From positions 1 to 64,000 of the forward strand of contig NZ_JAIZDB010000018.1 of the NCBI RefSeq assembly GCF_029533155.1: a stretch of 64,000 nucleotides of DNA, written 5' to 3'. Positions 37,424 through 46,723 of the stretch are shown here, piece after piece. Both the position numbers and the translations under genes were made by a program. Each line of letters begins with the position of its first letter. Within the stretch, counting starts at the first letter, position 1. The stretch comes from Psychrobacillus antarcticus (GTDB taxonomy: Bacteria; Bacillota; Bacilli; Bacillales_A; Planococcaceae). The notes under the pieces are model-generated. The model was given only the letters and a program-made list of their open reading frames with translations, did not search any database and had not been told where the DNA came from.

Positions 37424-38815
37424 TTACTCCACTATTGAATTTATAATAATTTCCGCAGTTTCTCTACCGTTCTTTATGCAAGCGGCTATTCCAACTCCGT
37501 AATAAGAACAACCGGCCAACAAAACATTTGGCATATCAGCAGCCATTTTAGCTGTTAATGATTGAATCGCCTCGCCATGTTCTAAATGATAGTTTGGCAT
37601 TTGCTCGTTCCACTTTGTTACTTCTATCGCTGTGGGCTTGCCCGTTAACTTCAGGCTCATTTCAATATCTTTGAGTGCAACTTCTACTAGCTCTTCCTCC
37701 GTCATTTCCTTCAAACTTTCAAAAGCTGGATTAGAGCTCTTATAGAACATTCGGACTAGTAATTTATTATCTTTTGACGTGTGTGTCCATTTACGACTTG
37801 TCCATGTGCACGCATTACATTTCACATCACTATTTTCAGATACGATAAAACCTGTGCCCTCTGCTGGAAGCTGCTCATCTGGAATATCAAAGCCAAGATA
37901 AACGCTAATAAGCGAGGAGTTTTTTAGCTTATCGAAATCAGTATTTAACTGTTCATCTTGAAGAATTGACTGCGCCACGTTATGAGGAGTAGCTAGCACT
38001 ACACTGTCTGCTTCAATCGTTTCTCCATTAGCCAATAAAACCGAATATCGCTCACCATTCTTCTCTACTTTCTTTGTAGCCACACCTTTAATAATCGTTG
38101 ATTTTCCTAGCACTTCCTCCAAGCGATTGATAACAGTAGAAAGTCCGCTTTGAAAGGAGATAAACTTCTTATTTGCCGCTGCCTGGAATTGCGCGCTATT
38201 TTCCTCAAATCCTTTAATAATACTGCCATACTTATTTTTGTAGTCGATTAAATATGGCAGTGTTGTAGCGATAGAGAGCTTATTTATATCACCAGAATAT
38301 ACACCTGATAATACAGGTACAATTTGTTTTTCAACTAATTCTTTCCCTAAGAAATATTCTAAAAATGACCCAACCGAGCTTTCTTTCGTAAAGGTTTCAT
38401 TCGGTAATACTAGATCTTTTAGTGCTTCTTTTTTCCCTGCTTCCGAAACTAACGTACTACTATTTAGCGATTCGATGCTTGCAGGAATACCGAAGACACT
38501 ATCTGCTGGAATCGCATGTAACTCATTGTTTGTGTAAATATATGAAATGCCAGTAGAGTTATACACCTTTTCCTCTTCCAGCTGAAGCTCTTCTATTAAT
38601 TGTGTGATGGATTCGTTTCTCGCAACGATCGAATCAGCACCAACCTCCATGATGAAGTCCTTTTCCTGCACCGTATGGATTTTCCCACCTAAATACTCAT
38701 TCGCTTCCACTAATACTAACTCTATATCTAAAGACTTTTCGTTTTTAAGTTTTTGCAAATAATGCATAGTAGAAAGCCCTGTAATTCCCCCACCTATGAC
38801 AACTACTTTTTTCAA
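37424..38815 (-). CDS. hemY: Coproporphyrinogen III / protoporphyrinogen oxidase, oxygen-dependent
   Basis: 463 residues from TTG 38815 (AAGGAG 8 bases upstream; an in-frame GTG nine bases earlier overlaps the ribosome binding site). FAD-binding VVVIGGGITGLSTMHYL at the N terminus, EANEYLGGKIHT, and a C-terminal FAD motif NVLLAGCSYYGVGIAACIKNG. In Bacillota this enzyme (HemY, also called CgoX) oxidises coproporphyrinogen III in the coproporphyrin-dependent heme route. It is alone here, without hemE or hemH. Confidence 0.93.
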   Translation of the reverse strand: MKKVVVIGGGITGLSTMHYLQKLKNEKSLDIELVLVEANEYLGGKIHTVQEKDFIMEVGADSIVARNESITQLIEELQLEEEKVYNSTGISYIYTNNELHAIPADSVFGIPASIESLNSSTLVSEAGKKEALKDLVLPNETFTKESSVGSFLEYFLGKELVEKQIVPVLSGVYSGDINKLSIATTLPYLIDYKNKYGSIIKGFEENSAQFQAAANKKFISFQSGLSTVINRLEEVLGKSTIIKGVATKKVEKNGERYSVLLANGETIEADSVVLATPHNVAQSILQDEQLNTDFDKLKNSSLISVYLGFDIPDEQLPAEGTGFIVSENSDVKCNACTWTSRKWTHTSKDNKLLVRMFYKSSNPAFESLKEMTEEELVEVALKDIEMSLKLTGKPTAIEVTKWNEQMPNYHLEHGEAIQSLTAKMAADMPNVLLAGCSYYGVGIAACIKNGRETAEIIINSIVE

Positions 38816-38974
38816 CGTAACCACTCCTTATATCCATTCATACAACTAGTATAAGTGTTTTTGAAAATATCGGATATGATTTACCTCACGGTTAGAAGGT
38901 AATTATGAACAAATAGAGAAGGTAGTTCTAAAGAAGTCGCTCAGTAGTAAAATGAGTAGGAGGAGATAACACGA

Positions 38975-39241
38975 ATGCAGAGGATTAAGTTTATGTGGAG
39001 ACAATTTTTAAAACAGCCAGGCTGGTTTAAATTGGTGATCATTATTACTTTTCTTGTGTCAATTATTTTCAGCAGTACCTACTTTTCGGGAAATGACAAT
39101 TATGAGGGCATTTCCAAACTGGCCGGAGCAATATTCTTTTGGCTCTGGGGATATAACACTCGAAGAAATCGACAAACTTCTAACGTCTTATTTATCTTAG
39201 CGGCTATTTGTACGCTACTAGCTATTTGGGCATTCTTGTAA
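38975..39241 (+). CDS. Small membrane protein, 88 residues
   Basis: ATG follows AGGAGGAG. Three hydrophobic stretches (about 19-36, 47-60 and 70-87) are preceded by a basic/aromatic N terminus (MWRQFLKQPGWFK), and an RRNRQ turn lies between helices two and three. A clear terminator follows. I do not recognise a family. Confidence 0.65.
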   Translation: MQRIKFMWRQFLKQPGWFKLVIIITFLVSIIFSSTYFSGNDNYEGISKLAGAIFFWLWGYNTRRNRQTSNVLFILAAICTLLAIWAFL

Positions 39242-39272
39242 AAAGGTATTAAACTATCTTGTTAATAAACAA

Positions 39273-39306
39273 TAAAAAGGACCAATTATAAGGTCCTTTT
39301 TATTGT
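39273..39306 (+). terminator. Terminator after the 88-residue membrane protein gene
   Basis: AAAAAGGACC and GGTCCTTTTT form a 10-bp stem ending in a T-run. Confidence 0.9.
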
Positions 39307-39368
39307 ACAGAAAATTATTCTAAATATTCAATTTAAATATCTTGCATTTATACTAATCCTTCACATAT

Positions 39369-39386
39369 ACTAAAATATAATTTAGT
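39369..39386. promoter_or_regulatory. Palindrome upstream of the HTH-like protein gene
   Basis: ACTAAA-ATATAA-TTTAGT is an inverted repeat with 6-base arms lying in the presumed promoter, 34 bp before the start. It could be the operator of the adjacent HTH-like protein. Confidence 0.4.
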
Positions 39387-39419
39387 AAAAAAAAAATTAG
39401 TAATTGGAGGGTATATAAA

Positions 39420-39950
39420 ATGGGTCTTTTAGATATTTACTTACAAAAAAACGGGAAGAAACGGTACGATGTATTTAAAGAAACTGGAATGAGTCAGCAA
39501 ATGCTCGGAAGTGTAAACAAAAAAAGTATAAGCAGTTATTCTGTTAAAACGATACAGGCAATTGCTAAAACAGTTGAGAAGAGTGAAGGTACTGTTTTAG
39601 AAGACTTAGTACAGTTGGAAAAAGAAAATGCATACTTCGAAGCATTTAATGTAGATGATTTACTATTAGCTTTTAAAAATAAAGAAACTCATATTGTAAT
39701 CAAGGGTGAATATAAAAAGGAGATAGAGGAATTTGCAGGAGGTCAACTTTCAGAAATGGAAACCTTAGGATTCCAATTAGGTTCTGCAGGAATAGTAGCT
39801 ATTTTAGCAGAAGCTACTTTTCAATTAGCAAGCCTATTCAGTAGTAAAGATGCTGATCAAAAGAAAATTGAAAATCAAATCCGTAGCTATAAAATTAAAC
39901 GAATTAATGAAAATGAACTACTATTGTATTTGCGTCAATTAGATTACTAG
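39420..39950 (+). CDS. HTH-like protein of unknown function, 176 residues
   Basis: TTGGAGGG precedes ATG. The first 65 residues (YLQKNGKKRYDVFKETGMSQ, then VKTIQAIAKTVEKSEGTVLEDL) look like an XRE-type helix-turn-helix with two likely DNA-facing helices. The rest includes a hydrophobic stretch FQLGSAGIVAILAEATFQLASLF (about 117-139) and a charged tail. A palindrome lies in the promoter. A single-protein regulator or a membrane-associated phage-type protein are both possible. I do not recognise a named family. Confidence 0.6.
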   Translation: MGLLDIYLQKNGKKRYDVFKETGMSQQMLGSVNKKSISSYSVKTIQAIAKTVEKSEGTVLEDLVQLEKENAYFEAFNVDDLLLAFKNKETHIVIKGEYKKEIEEFAGGQLSEMETLGFQLGSAGIVAILAEATFQLASLFSSKDADQKKIENQIRSYKIKRINENELLLYLRQLDY

Positions 39951-39981
39951 TTCCTAAATTCTTTGATCATAATTAACTTGA

Positions 39982-40009
39982 GAAACAGGGCTTTTCTAAA
40001 GCCCTGTTT
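39982..40009. terminator. Bidirectional terminator between convergent genes
   Basis: AAACAGGGCTTT and AAAGCCCTGTTT form a 12-bp stem with a 4-base loop. It covers the last codons of the minus-strand gene and follows the plus-strand gene. Confidence 0.75.
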
Positions 40010-40427
40010 CAGTTGAGGAGATGTTACTTTTTAAGCTATCTAACAAAACGTATCCAAAAACAAGCCCCGCTATGGGTGTGAATGTGGTAGCTCCTAAAAA
40101 CATAAACATTTTTGAAGACAATAAGTTTGTTTCGAAAAGAATAGCGAGAAGTGGAATCATTGCTACACAGAGAGATGGAATTCCGATTGTGAGAGCCTTA
40201 ACCAAATCAATTGACCATTTCTTTTTATCTTTAATTTCTATAATCAATTTAGGTAATCGTAATAACATTCCAATGAAAATAGGAAAAATATTTGCAAATA
40301 TTATATAAGGTTTAAGATCAAATTTAATTGCGGATTGTTCTCTTAACCTCATTTGATAATTCATTCCAAGATAAAAAATAGTACCAATAACTACGGTGGA
40401 AAGGAAAATAAATAAAAACCTTTTCAT
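39996..40427 (-). CDS. Membrane protein of unknown function, 143 residues
   Basis: Four hydrophobic segments (about 3-22, 42-60, 78-100 and 106-128) with basic loops (RLPKLIIEIKDKKKW). GGAGGAG precedes ATG. It starts 33 bp after kynB on the same strand with no terminator between, so it may be the last gene of the kyn operon. No family recognised. Confidence 0.6.
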   Translation of the reverse strand: MKRFLFIFLSTVVIGTIFYLGMNYQMRLREQSAIKFDLKPYIIFANIFPIFIGMLLRLPKLIIEIKDKKKWSIDLVKALTIGIPSLCVAMIPLLAILFETNLLSSKMFMFLGATTFTPIAGLVFGYVLLDSLKSNISSTETGL

Positions 40428-40459
40428 TCTGCTCCTCCATTTTGTACTTATTTCTATTT

Positions 40460-41086
40460 TTATATTTTTCTTAGCACAGCACGTATAGGACTTCCATCTG
40501 CTCCTTCAATTTTCAATGGAAGAGCGATTAAATCATAATCACCCGGTTCCACATTTTCTAGCAAAAGATTTTCTAAAATATATACATCATTATTAAATAG
40601 CGAATGATGTGCTAATAGCTCCTTACTTTCTATGCCATCTACTGAAGGTTGGTCGGTGCCAATTAGGAAGATACCCTTTTCTTTTAAAAATGGGCCAATA
40701 TTTTCCTTCAAGTTATTAATCCTTTCAGGAAATTTCTCGGGGGATGCTGTATTCGTCGTTTTTAATAGCAAGCGCTCTACACCCGTTAAATCAAAACCTT
40801 CTAACTCCTCCCTGCCAATTTCAGAAGCCCCAACGACACTCACCACTTTTGCACGTCCAATATACATATTAACGTCAAGCATATCTAGAGTTTTTCCTTC
40901 ACTCTCATAATGAAATGGTGCATCTGCATGTGTTCCGGTATGCAAGCTTGCTGTTATCGTCCCAACATTTGCAGCACTACCCTCTTCCTTTGTAGCGGTT
41001 AGTTCAAATTCAAATAGTGTATCTCCTGGCCATGTAGCTATTCTAGTCGAGATAGTTTGTGTAATATCAATCCATTGTTTGTTCAT
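40460..41086 (-). CDS. kynB: Kynurenine formamidase (cyclase family)
   Basis: 208 residues. It hydrolyses N-formylkynurenine to kynurenine and formate. The metal-binding signature HTGTHADAPFHY (about 50-61) is present, with WPGD near the N terminus and IGTDQPSVDG further on, as in bacterial KynB. It lies 12 bp after kynA in kynU-kynA-kynB. Confidence 0.95.
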   Translation of the reverse strand: MNKQWIDITQTISTRIATWPGDTLFEFELTATKEEGSAANVGTITASLHTGTHADAPFHYESEGKTLDMLDVNMYIGRAKVVSVVGASEIGREELEGFDLTGVERLLLKTTNTASPEKFPERINNLKENIGPFLKEKGIFLIGTDQPSVDGIESKELLAHHSLFNNDVYILENLLLENVEPGDYDLIALPLKIEGADGSPIRAVLRKI

Positions 41087-41098
41087 ATCTAAAACCCC

Positions 41099-41929
41099 TT
41101 ATAAGTTTGTACGTAAATCCCAAAGCTCTGGGAAAAAACGATGATCTAACACATGCCGTAAATAATTCACTCCAGATGATCCTCCAGTGCCCTTTTTAAA
41201 CCCTATTATTCTTTCCACTGTTTTCATATGACGGAAACGCCACTGTTGGAGCCAGTCCTCTACGTCTACTAGCTTTTCCGCTAATTGATATAAATTCCAA
41301 TGTTGATCGACGTTTTGATAAACTTCCTTCCACGCATTTGCAACCGATTCATCTCCAACATACGTAATGGAATAATCCCGGTTTAATAACTGAGGATTTA
41401 TATCAAACCCCACACGAGCTAATGCTTGAATCGAAACATCATAAATACTCGGTGCATGAAAAGCACTTTCTAGTTCCTCGTATAGTACTTGCTCCTGTTC
41501 GTAAATCTTCAGTATATGCTTCGTCTTATAACCAAGCGCAAATTCAATTTTTCGATACTGAAAGGATTGGAAGCCAGATGACTTTCCTAGTTTATCTCGA
41601 AACTCTAAATACTCGGCAGGTGTTAGTGTAGAAAGAACATCCCAAGCCTGAATAATCTGTGTCTGTATTTTCGTTACTCGTGCTAACATTTTAAAGGCTG
41701 ATTGCATTTTATCCGCTTGAATCGCCTGAATTGCACTAGTTAATTCATGCAGAATAAGCTTCATCCAAAGTTCACTAACTTGATGGATAATAATGAATAG
41801 CATTTCATCATGATGTCCCGATAATCTGTTCTGACAAGACAATAAACTATCCAAATTAAGGTATTCTCCATATGTCATATCATTGCTAAAATCTGTATGG
41901 ATTCCACTTTCCTTTTTTTCATTTGGCAT
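41099..41929 (-). CDS. kynA: Tryptophan 2,3-dioxygenase
   Basis: 276 residues. It is a heme enzyme that opens the indole ring of L-tryptophan to N-formylkynurenine. [15 protein letters not shown] and [19 protein letters not shown] near the N terminus include the conserved distal-side His. The C terminus holds [23 protein letters not shown]. It sits between kynU and kynB, behind AAGGAGGG. Confidence 0.97.
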   Translation of the reverse strand: MPNEKKESGIHTDFSNDMTYGEYLNLDSLLSCQNRLSGHHDEMLFIIIHQVSELWMKLILHELTSAIQAIQADKMQSAFKMLARVTKIQTQIIQAWDVLSTLTPAEYLEFRDKLGKSSGFQSFQYRKIEFALGYKTKHILKIYEQEQVLYEELESAFHAPSIYDVSIQALARVGFDINPQLLNRDYSITYVGDESVANAWKEVYQNVDQHWNLYQLAEKLVDVEDWLQQWRFRHMKTVERIIGFKKGTGGSSGVNYLRHVLDHRFFPELWDLRTNL

Positions 41930-41944
41930 GCGATCCCTCCTTAT

Positions 41945-43222
41945 TTAAGCAACTACATCACGTTTATTTTCATGTTTTTTATAAAGTTCTTCCTTCATAA
42001 TTCTTTTTAAAATCTGCACAGTCTTCCAAACATCCTCAAATGAGTTATACAGCGCAACTGGTGCTAGACGAATGCCATTCGGTGAACGAAAATCGGGAAT
42101 TACATGATGCTCTTTTAACGCTTTGCATATACGAGCCGCTTCTTCATGTACTAAAAAGATATGACCACCTCGCTTTACCGATTCACGAGGATTTGCGATT
42201 ATAAAGTTATACTCACTCAATTCCTGATCTATTAACAGCATCATATAATCAGTAAGCTTTAATGACTTTTCACGAATAGCATCAATCCCAACTTCCCCAA
42301 ACATTTCCAAGGAACCAAGTAACGGTGCACTACTTAATATATGCGGCGTTCCAATTTGATAGGCACCAGCATTAGCTGATGGAATCATTTGAGTAGACAA
42401 ATCGAACTGTTTCTCTTTATCGGAGCCGAACCAACCTGCAAGTCCAGGCATTCTCCCAAAATGCTTACGGTTTATATATAAGCCTCCCGTTGCTCCAGGT
42501 CCACCGTTCACATGCTTGTAGTTACACCAAAAAGCAAAATCCACATCCCACTTATCTAGCTCATGTGGCACAGACCCAATCGAATGACATAAATCAAAGC
42601 CAATAACAATATTACGCTCATGTGCTGCTTCAGTCAGCAACTGGATGTCTAATACCTGACCACTTCGATATAGCACGCTCGGTAGTACTATTAAGGCCAC
42701 ATCATCTGTCATCGCCTTTATAATATCTTCTTCCTGTAATGTATAACCATCTTGATTTTTTACCAATATCATATGTTCCTCAGCATCAAATCCGTGCAAA
42801 GACAGCTGACTACTAATCGCATATAAATCGGATGGAAAGTTAAGTTCATCCGCTACTATTTTCGTACGCTTTCCCTCCGGTCGATAAAAGCTAGCGACCA
42901 ACTGATGTAAATTTACCGTTGTAGAGCCAGTTATGATTACTTCATCCTTGGAAGCCCCTACTAGAGGAGCACACATCTCACTTAATGTTTCAGGGAAATA
43001 AAACCATGGATGCTGCCCTTTTGTCCATCCGTCTATTCCATATTGTTTCCATGAATCTAGTAATATTAATACGGACTTTTCTGCTCGCTTTGATAGCAGT
43101 CCAAGGGAATTACCATCCATATAAATAGTATTTGGTTGGATATAGAATTCCTGTCGATACATCCTCAATTCATCTTGGGCATCCAATTTTTTTGCATAGT
43201 CTAATATAGTACTCTCATACAA
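41945..43222 (-). CDS. kynU: Kynureninase
   Basis: 425 residues from a TTG start (AGAGGCGG upstream; no in-frame ATG nearby). It is a PLP enzyme that splits kynurenine to anthranilate and alanine. [30 protein letters not shown] and the PLP-lysine segment [17 protein letters not shown] (about residue 230) are typical. It is the first gene of kynU-kynA-kynB. No further anthranilate-degrading or nicotinate-forming gene follows, so the pathway seems to end at anthranilate. Confidence 0.96.
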   Translation of the reverse strand: MYESTILDYAKKLDAQDELRMYRQEFYIQPNTIYMDGNSLGLLSKRAEKSVLILLDSWKQYGIDGWTKGQHPWFYFPETLSEMCAPLVGASKDEVIITGSTTVNLHQLVASFYRPEGKRTKIVADELNFPSDLYAISSQLSLHGFDAEEHMILVKNQDGYTLQEEDIIKAMTDDVALIVLPSVLYRSGQVLDIQLLTEAAHERNIVIGFDLCHSIGSVPHELDKWDVDFAFWCNYKHVNGGPGATGGLYINRKHFGRMPGLAGWFGSDKEKQFDLSTQMIPSANAGAYQIGTPHILSSAPLLGSLEMFGEVGIDAIREKSLKLTDYMMLLIDQELSEYNFIIANPRESVKRGGHIFLVHEEAARICKALKEHHVIPDFRSPNGIRLAPVALYNSFEDVWKTVQILKRIMKEELYKKHENKRDVVA

Positions 43223-43339
43223 AACGGCACCGCCTCTTTTAATTCGAAATTTTCTATCTATTTACATAAATAATATGTTTTAAGAGAACAAGTGTCAATG
43301 AATGAAAAGAAGTAGACTCGGTCTTCCGTTTAGTAAATT

Positions 43340-43569
43340 CTAAGAAAGCAGTTTTAATCCTACTGCTGCCCCTAGTACCATTGCTATAAAAATAATACGT
43401 TTCCATCTTTTGATTCATTGTAAAAAAGCATTCCTATTATGGCACCACCAGAAGCCCCAATTCCAGTCCAAATCGCATAAGTCATCCCCATGGGTAACGT
43501 CTTCGTCGCATAAGCTAGACAATATAAACTTGCTCCAAATCCTATGAAAAGTAAAACTTGAATTGTCAA
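43340..43569 (-). pseudogene. SMR-family exporter (guanidine exporter type), 5'-truncated and frameshifted
   Basis: The remaining frame reads VLLFIGFGASLYCLAYATKTLPMGMTYAIWTGIGASGGAIIGMLFYNESKD, helices two and three of a small multidrug resistance protein. The fourth helix (WKRIIFIAMVLGAAVGLKLL) is in another frame after a shift near 43408. The first 30-35 residues are missing: the sequence runs directly into an IS30-type end at 43557. Gdx/SugE-type SMR proteins are the usual targets of guanidine-I riboswitches, and such a riboswitch, without a gene, lies at 52 kb. Confidence 0.82.
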
Positions 43570-44148
43570 ATTAAACGCAATACCTTGCCAAAGAAGAGCT
43601 CATAAGCTTTCCAACCTAAACATTTACGCGGACGTTTATTCAAATTCTCGATACAGGTATTAATGTATTGCTTAGAACATGATGTCATATCTTCCGTTTT
43701 AGGAAAATATTCTCTAAGTAAACCGTTTTTCGATATGGTTCTTCGTGTGACGTGTTTTTCCTTTAAGTCAAAGTTTCCTAATTGCCCCACGATGATCGTG
43801 TTTTAAATTCTTTTCATTGAAATCCCACGATAAATGGCTCTATAAATCGTATTGAAGCGGATTATCAAACAATAAATTTCGTCCGCAATTCGATTTCCTT
43901 TTTGTATATTTTGATTGAACAATCGTAGGTGAGTAATTTTCTTTTTCAGTGTTTCTCGCCAATTCACGACTGATTGTAGAAGGGTTACGTTTAACACTGT
44001 CGCAAATTCTCGAATAGATTCACCTTGATTATGAAGAAGAAATATCTGTTCTCTTTCGGATCCGGTAAGATGTTTATAGAGGCACATTGCTTTCATTCCT
44101 TACAATAGTTGTCGTCGTAAACACTAGCACTTAAATTGTTAATTCAAG
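43557..44148 (-). mobile_element. IS30-family insertion sequence remnant
   Basis: Two broken transposase pieces are visible. The N-terminal HTH part (44096 to 43803; YKHLTGSEREQIFLLHNQGESIREFA) and the C-terminal part (43790 to 43566; NGLLREYFPKTEDM and LNKRPRKCLGWKAYELFF) match IS30 transposases but lack much of the DDE core. Imperfect terminal inverted repeats are CTTGAATTGTCAAATTAAAC (from 43557) and CTTGAATTAACAATTTAAG (ending 44148). At about 590 bp the element is far shorter than an intact IS30 (about 1.1 kb), so it is not active. Confidence 0.85.
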
Positions 44149-44155
44149 GTAATAA

Positions 44156-44203
44156 TAAAGCCCAATTTCTCAATTTTTAATAATGAGAAATTGGGCTTTT
44201 ATT
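44156..44203 (-). terminator. Terminator after the DinB gene
   Basis: AAAGCCCAATTTCTC and GAGAAATTGGGCTTT form a 15-bp stem. The minus-strand tail is TTATTATTA-rich and the plus-strand tail is TTTTATTTG. Confidence 0.8.
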
Positions 44204-44273
44204 TGATATAACAGTTAGATTTGCTTTTAAAATCGTTTTGTTGTGTGCGAACTCAAGCAATTTTAATAATCGT

Positions 44274-44765
44274 TTATAAATATGAGCGCTTAGCTGGCCA
44301 TGAACCTTGTAGTTTACGAAGTTGTACAATTTGTCCTGTATGATAAGCATCGTGCAAAAGGAGATTTAAATATTGTTGCCAAACTGGCAGAGAAGGACAA
44401 GGTTGATCTAATTCTGCTTCTTGAAGGGATGTTAATGAAGATAATAAGGCATCATGTACTTGAAGCGTTCGCTTCACTGTTTCTTGCCAAGCATCCTCAT
44501 CATTAGCTCCACCTTGGACAAACGTATCATCATTATTTTGTGGAACAACAAATGTGTCATCTTGATGTAAGCGGGATAGTAAGCGCTCTTTAAAGGTTAG
44601 TAAATGGTTTACATTTTCCCAAATCGTATTAGTGGCCTTTCCATTAGGTTTCCAACATGCTTGTGCAGCGGTAAGATTCTTTAACGCTTCTGATATCGGT
44701 GGGTACCATTCTTCTTCGTAAAAAACTTGATTGATTCCATTTTGCAAGATTTCTTTTTTACTCAT
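44274..44765 (-). CDS. DinB-family protein
   Basis: 163 residues from ATG 44765 behind AAGGAGG. It is a DinB four-helix bundle: the metal-binding His residues are in WENVNHLLTFKERL (about 50) and near the C terminus in LLLHDAYHTGQIVQLRK. In this superfamily some members use bacillithiol or other low-molecular-weight thiols in transfer reactions. No specific activity can be assigned. It is the first gene inside the segment bounded by IS30 ends. Confidence 0.85.
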   Translation of the reverse strand: MSKKEILQNGINQVFYEEEWYPPISEALKNLTAAQACWKPNGKATNTIWENVNHLLTFKERLLSRLHQDDTFVVPQNNDDTFVQGGANDEDAWQETVKRTLQVHDALLSSLTSLQEAELDQPCPSLPVWQQYLNLLLHDAYHTGQIVQLRKLQGSWPAKRSYL

Positions 44766-44867
44766 TAGGATAGCCTCCTTGTTTGTAACTAAATTAGGAT
44801 TCAGTATCTTCAATACAAACTCTAGAATACTCTTATAATACCATAATCGGATAAAGTTGTTAAAAAC

Positions 44868-44972
44868 TTATTTGTATTTTGTGAGGAAAAGAAACCAACA
44901 GGAAAATGGCATGTTTGCGATAAACAGATTGGAGTTGACTCTGCACAAGCAGGAATTTTTGACTTTATAGCT
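44868..44972 (+). pseudogene. Short gene remnant of unknown family
   Basis: The plus strand reads EEKKPTGKWHVCDKQIGVDSAQAGIFDF without a start codon or ribosome binding site. It then runs antisense into the end of the oxidoreductase gene. The composition looks protein-coding, so it is probably the relic of a longer gene. I do not name the family. Confidence 0.35.
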
Positions 44973-44985
44973 GTATTTATGGTTT

Positions 44986-46023
44986 TTACTTTAAATATTG
45001 TAAATCCACTTTTGAATTGTAATCCTTGATTCCTTTCTTATCCTTTATCCGCCTTACAAAATCGACGTTCGACAACAATGGTCGTCCAAAAGCCGCTAAT
45101 TGGATTTCACCATTCGCCAACGACTCTTCCGCGATTTCAGGCGTTAGCTCTCCCACCCCGATTACCACTCCATCCCAGTATTTTCGGACTAAGGCATGAA
45201 GAGTCAATTCGTGCTTAGCCAACGCCTTTTGATAGGATCGGGCAGAAGGGTGAATGATACGAATCCCTGTACTTCGGAACACCTCCAAAATTTCTTTAAT
45301 CTCCTCTTCTGGCTTTTCCCAGAAGAACAAAGGCGCATCGTCCTTATGCTCTGAAAACCGGACGATGACTTGCTCAGACCCTATCGAGTCGCTGACTGCC
45401 TGCAGAATTTCTTCAAGAAAGAGATACCTATTTCGACCATACTCATCTTTTCTGAAATTCACCCAGGGAAAATGAAATTGATCGATTAAATAACCATGCG
45501 CCGCATGGATTTCGACTCCATCGAATCCAGCCAGTCGCGCATTTATTGCAGCCGTAGTGAAATCTTGAACCACTTTTCGAATATCTTCCACGGTCATGGC
45601 TTTCGGCATCTCATATGGAAGCCCCACCCGATGGGTCAAGCCATTCGCTTGTACAGCTGAAGGCGCAACCGGTTGAATACCGCCAGTAATCGCTGAATGG
45701 CTCAGGCGACCGACATGCCAAAGCTGCGCAATGATGATACCCCCTTCTTGGTGAACTTGTTCCGTCACTTCTTTCCATGCTTCTGTCTGTGCATCCATAT
45801 AAAGCCCAGGGATTCCAATGGTCCCGCGGGCTTCCGGACTAATCGCAATACCTTCTGTAATAATCATGCCCACACCATGTTTTACACGCTTGGCATAATA
45901 GGCAACTGTATCTGGATGAATAATACCTGTTTCCTGATCCGCAAAACTGCGAGTCATAGGCGCCATAACCACTCTTGACTGTAGATTCCATTGATTAATT
46001 TTTACCGTTTCTAAAAGTTTCAT
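44986..46023 (-). CDS. Old yellow enzyme-family NADH:flavin oxidoreductase
   Basis: 345 residues from ATG 46023 (AGAGGG six bases upstream; an ATG two codons earlier overlaps the ribosome binding site). It is an FMN-binding TIM barrel: VVMAPMTRSFAD, QLWHVGRLSH, DGVEIHAAHGYLIDQF with the substrate-binding His pair region, and a C-terminal VIGVGELTPEIAEESLANG. It reduces activated C=C bonds or nitro compounds with NAD(P)H. The substrate is unknown. It is divergent from an Lrp-type regulator that may control it. Confidence 0.88.
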   Translation of the reverse strand: MKLLETVKINQWNLQSRVVMAPMTRSFADQETGIIHPDTVAYYAKRVKHGVGMIITEGIAISPEARGTIGIPGLYMDAQTEAWKEVTEQVHQEGGIIIAQLWHVGRLSHSAITGGIQPVAPSAVQANGLTHRVGLPYEMPKAMTVEDIRKVVQDFTTAAINARLAGFDGVEIHAAHGYLIDQFHFPWVNFRKDEYGRNRYLFLEEILQAVSDSIGSEQVIVRFSEHKDDAPLFFWEKPEEEIKEILEVFRSTGIRIIHPSARSYQKALAKHELTLHALVRKYWDGVVIGVGELTPEIAEESLANGEIQLAAFGRPLLSNVDFVRRIKDKKGIKDYNSKVDLQYLK

Positions 46024-46169
46024 TGCCATCCCTCTTCCCTTTCTTTCTTAATTTTAGTTTAATAAGAATAAGCGCTTGAAAGAATGGGATTTTATTCTTA
46101 TAATCGCATTAAAAACTTGAAATCATTTGCATTTAACTAAAAATACAAATAATTCATAAGGAGCTTAAA

Positions 46170-46613
46170 ATGGATAAAATTGACCAGCAACTTCTGCTTG
46201 CCCTTCAGCAGGACAGTAAATCTTCCATGACGAAGTTAGGGAAGCAAATTTCCCTTTCGCAGCCGGCAGTGACAGAGCGCGTGAAAAAATTAGAGGAAAA
46301 GGGCGTGATCACTGGATACCAAGCGCTCATTGACCGTAGAAAAGTGAATAAGGCAGTTTCCGCTTTTCTGTTGTTTCAAGCCCGTCACTGTAATGATTTT
46401 GTCGCTTATTGTGAAACGGTTGAAGATGTATTGGAAATCCACCGTATTAGTGGCCAATATAACTTTTTAGTTAAAGTGATTGCGGAGACATTGGAAATGC
46501 TGGAGTTAAAAATCAATGATTTGGGACGTTTTGGAGATTCGACGACTCTGGTTGTTTTGTCAACACCGTTGGAGAACCGGCCTATCATCCCTTCCCTGCC
46601 GAGTGGAGAATAA
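46170..46613 (+). CDS. Lrp/AsnC-family transcriptional regulator
   Basis: 147 residues behind AAGGAG. The N-terminal winged helix is IDQQLLLALQQDSKSSMTKLGKQISLSQPAVTERVKKLEEKGVI; the C-terminal RAM/AsnC ligand-binding domain is about 65-140. It is divergent from the old yellow enzyme gene with a 146-bp gap between them. The ligand is unknown. Confidence 0.9.
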   Translation: MDKIDQQLLLALQQDSKSSMTKLGKQISLSQPAVTERVKKLEEKGVITGYQALIDRRKVNKAVSAFLLFQARHCNDFVAYCETVEDVLEIHRISGQYNFLVKVIAETLEMLELKINDLGRFGDSTTLVVLSTPLENRPIIPSLPSGE

Positions 46614-46723
46614 AATAGGAAAAGAGCCAGAACAATTCTCTTGAATTTGTCTTAGCTCTAATCTGTATACCCTGAATTAGAAATAATTTTTGAAGCAATA
46701 TCTATCTAGTATTCAGCTATTTA

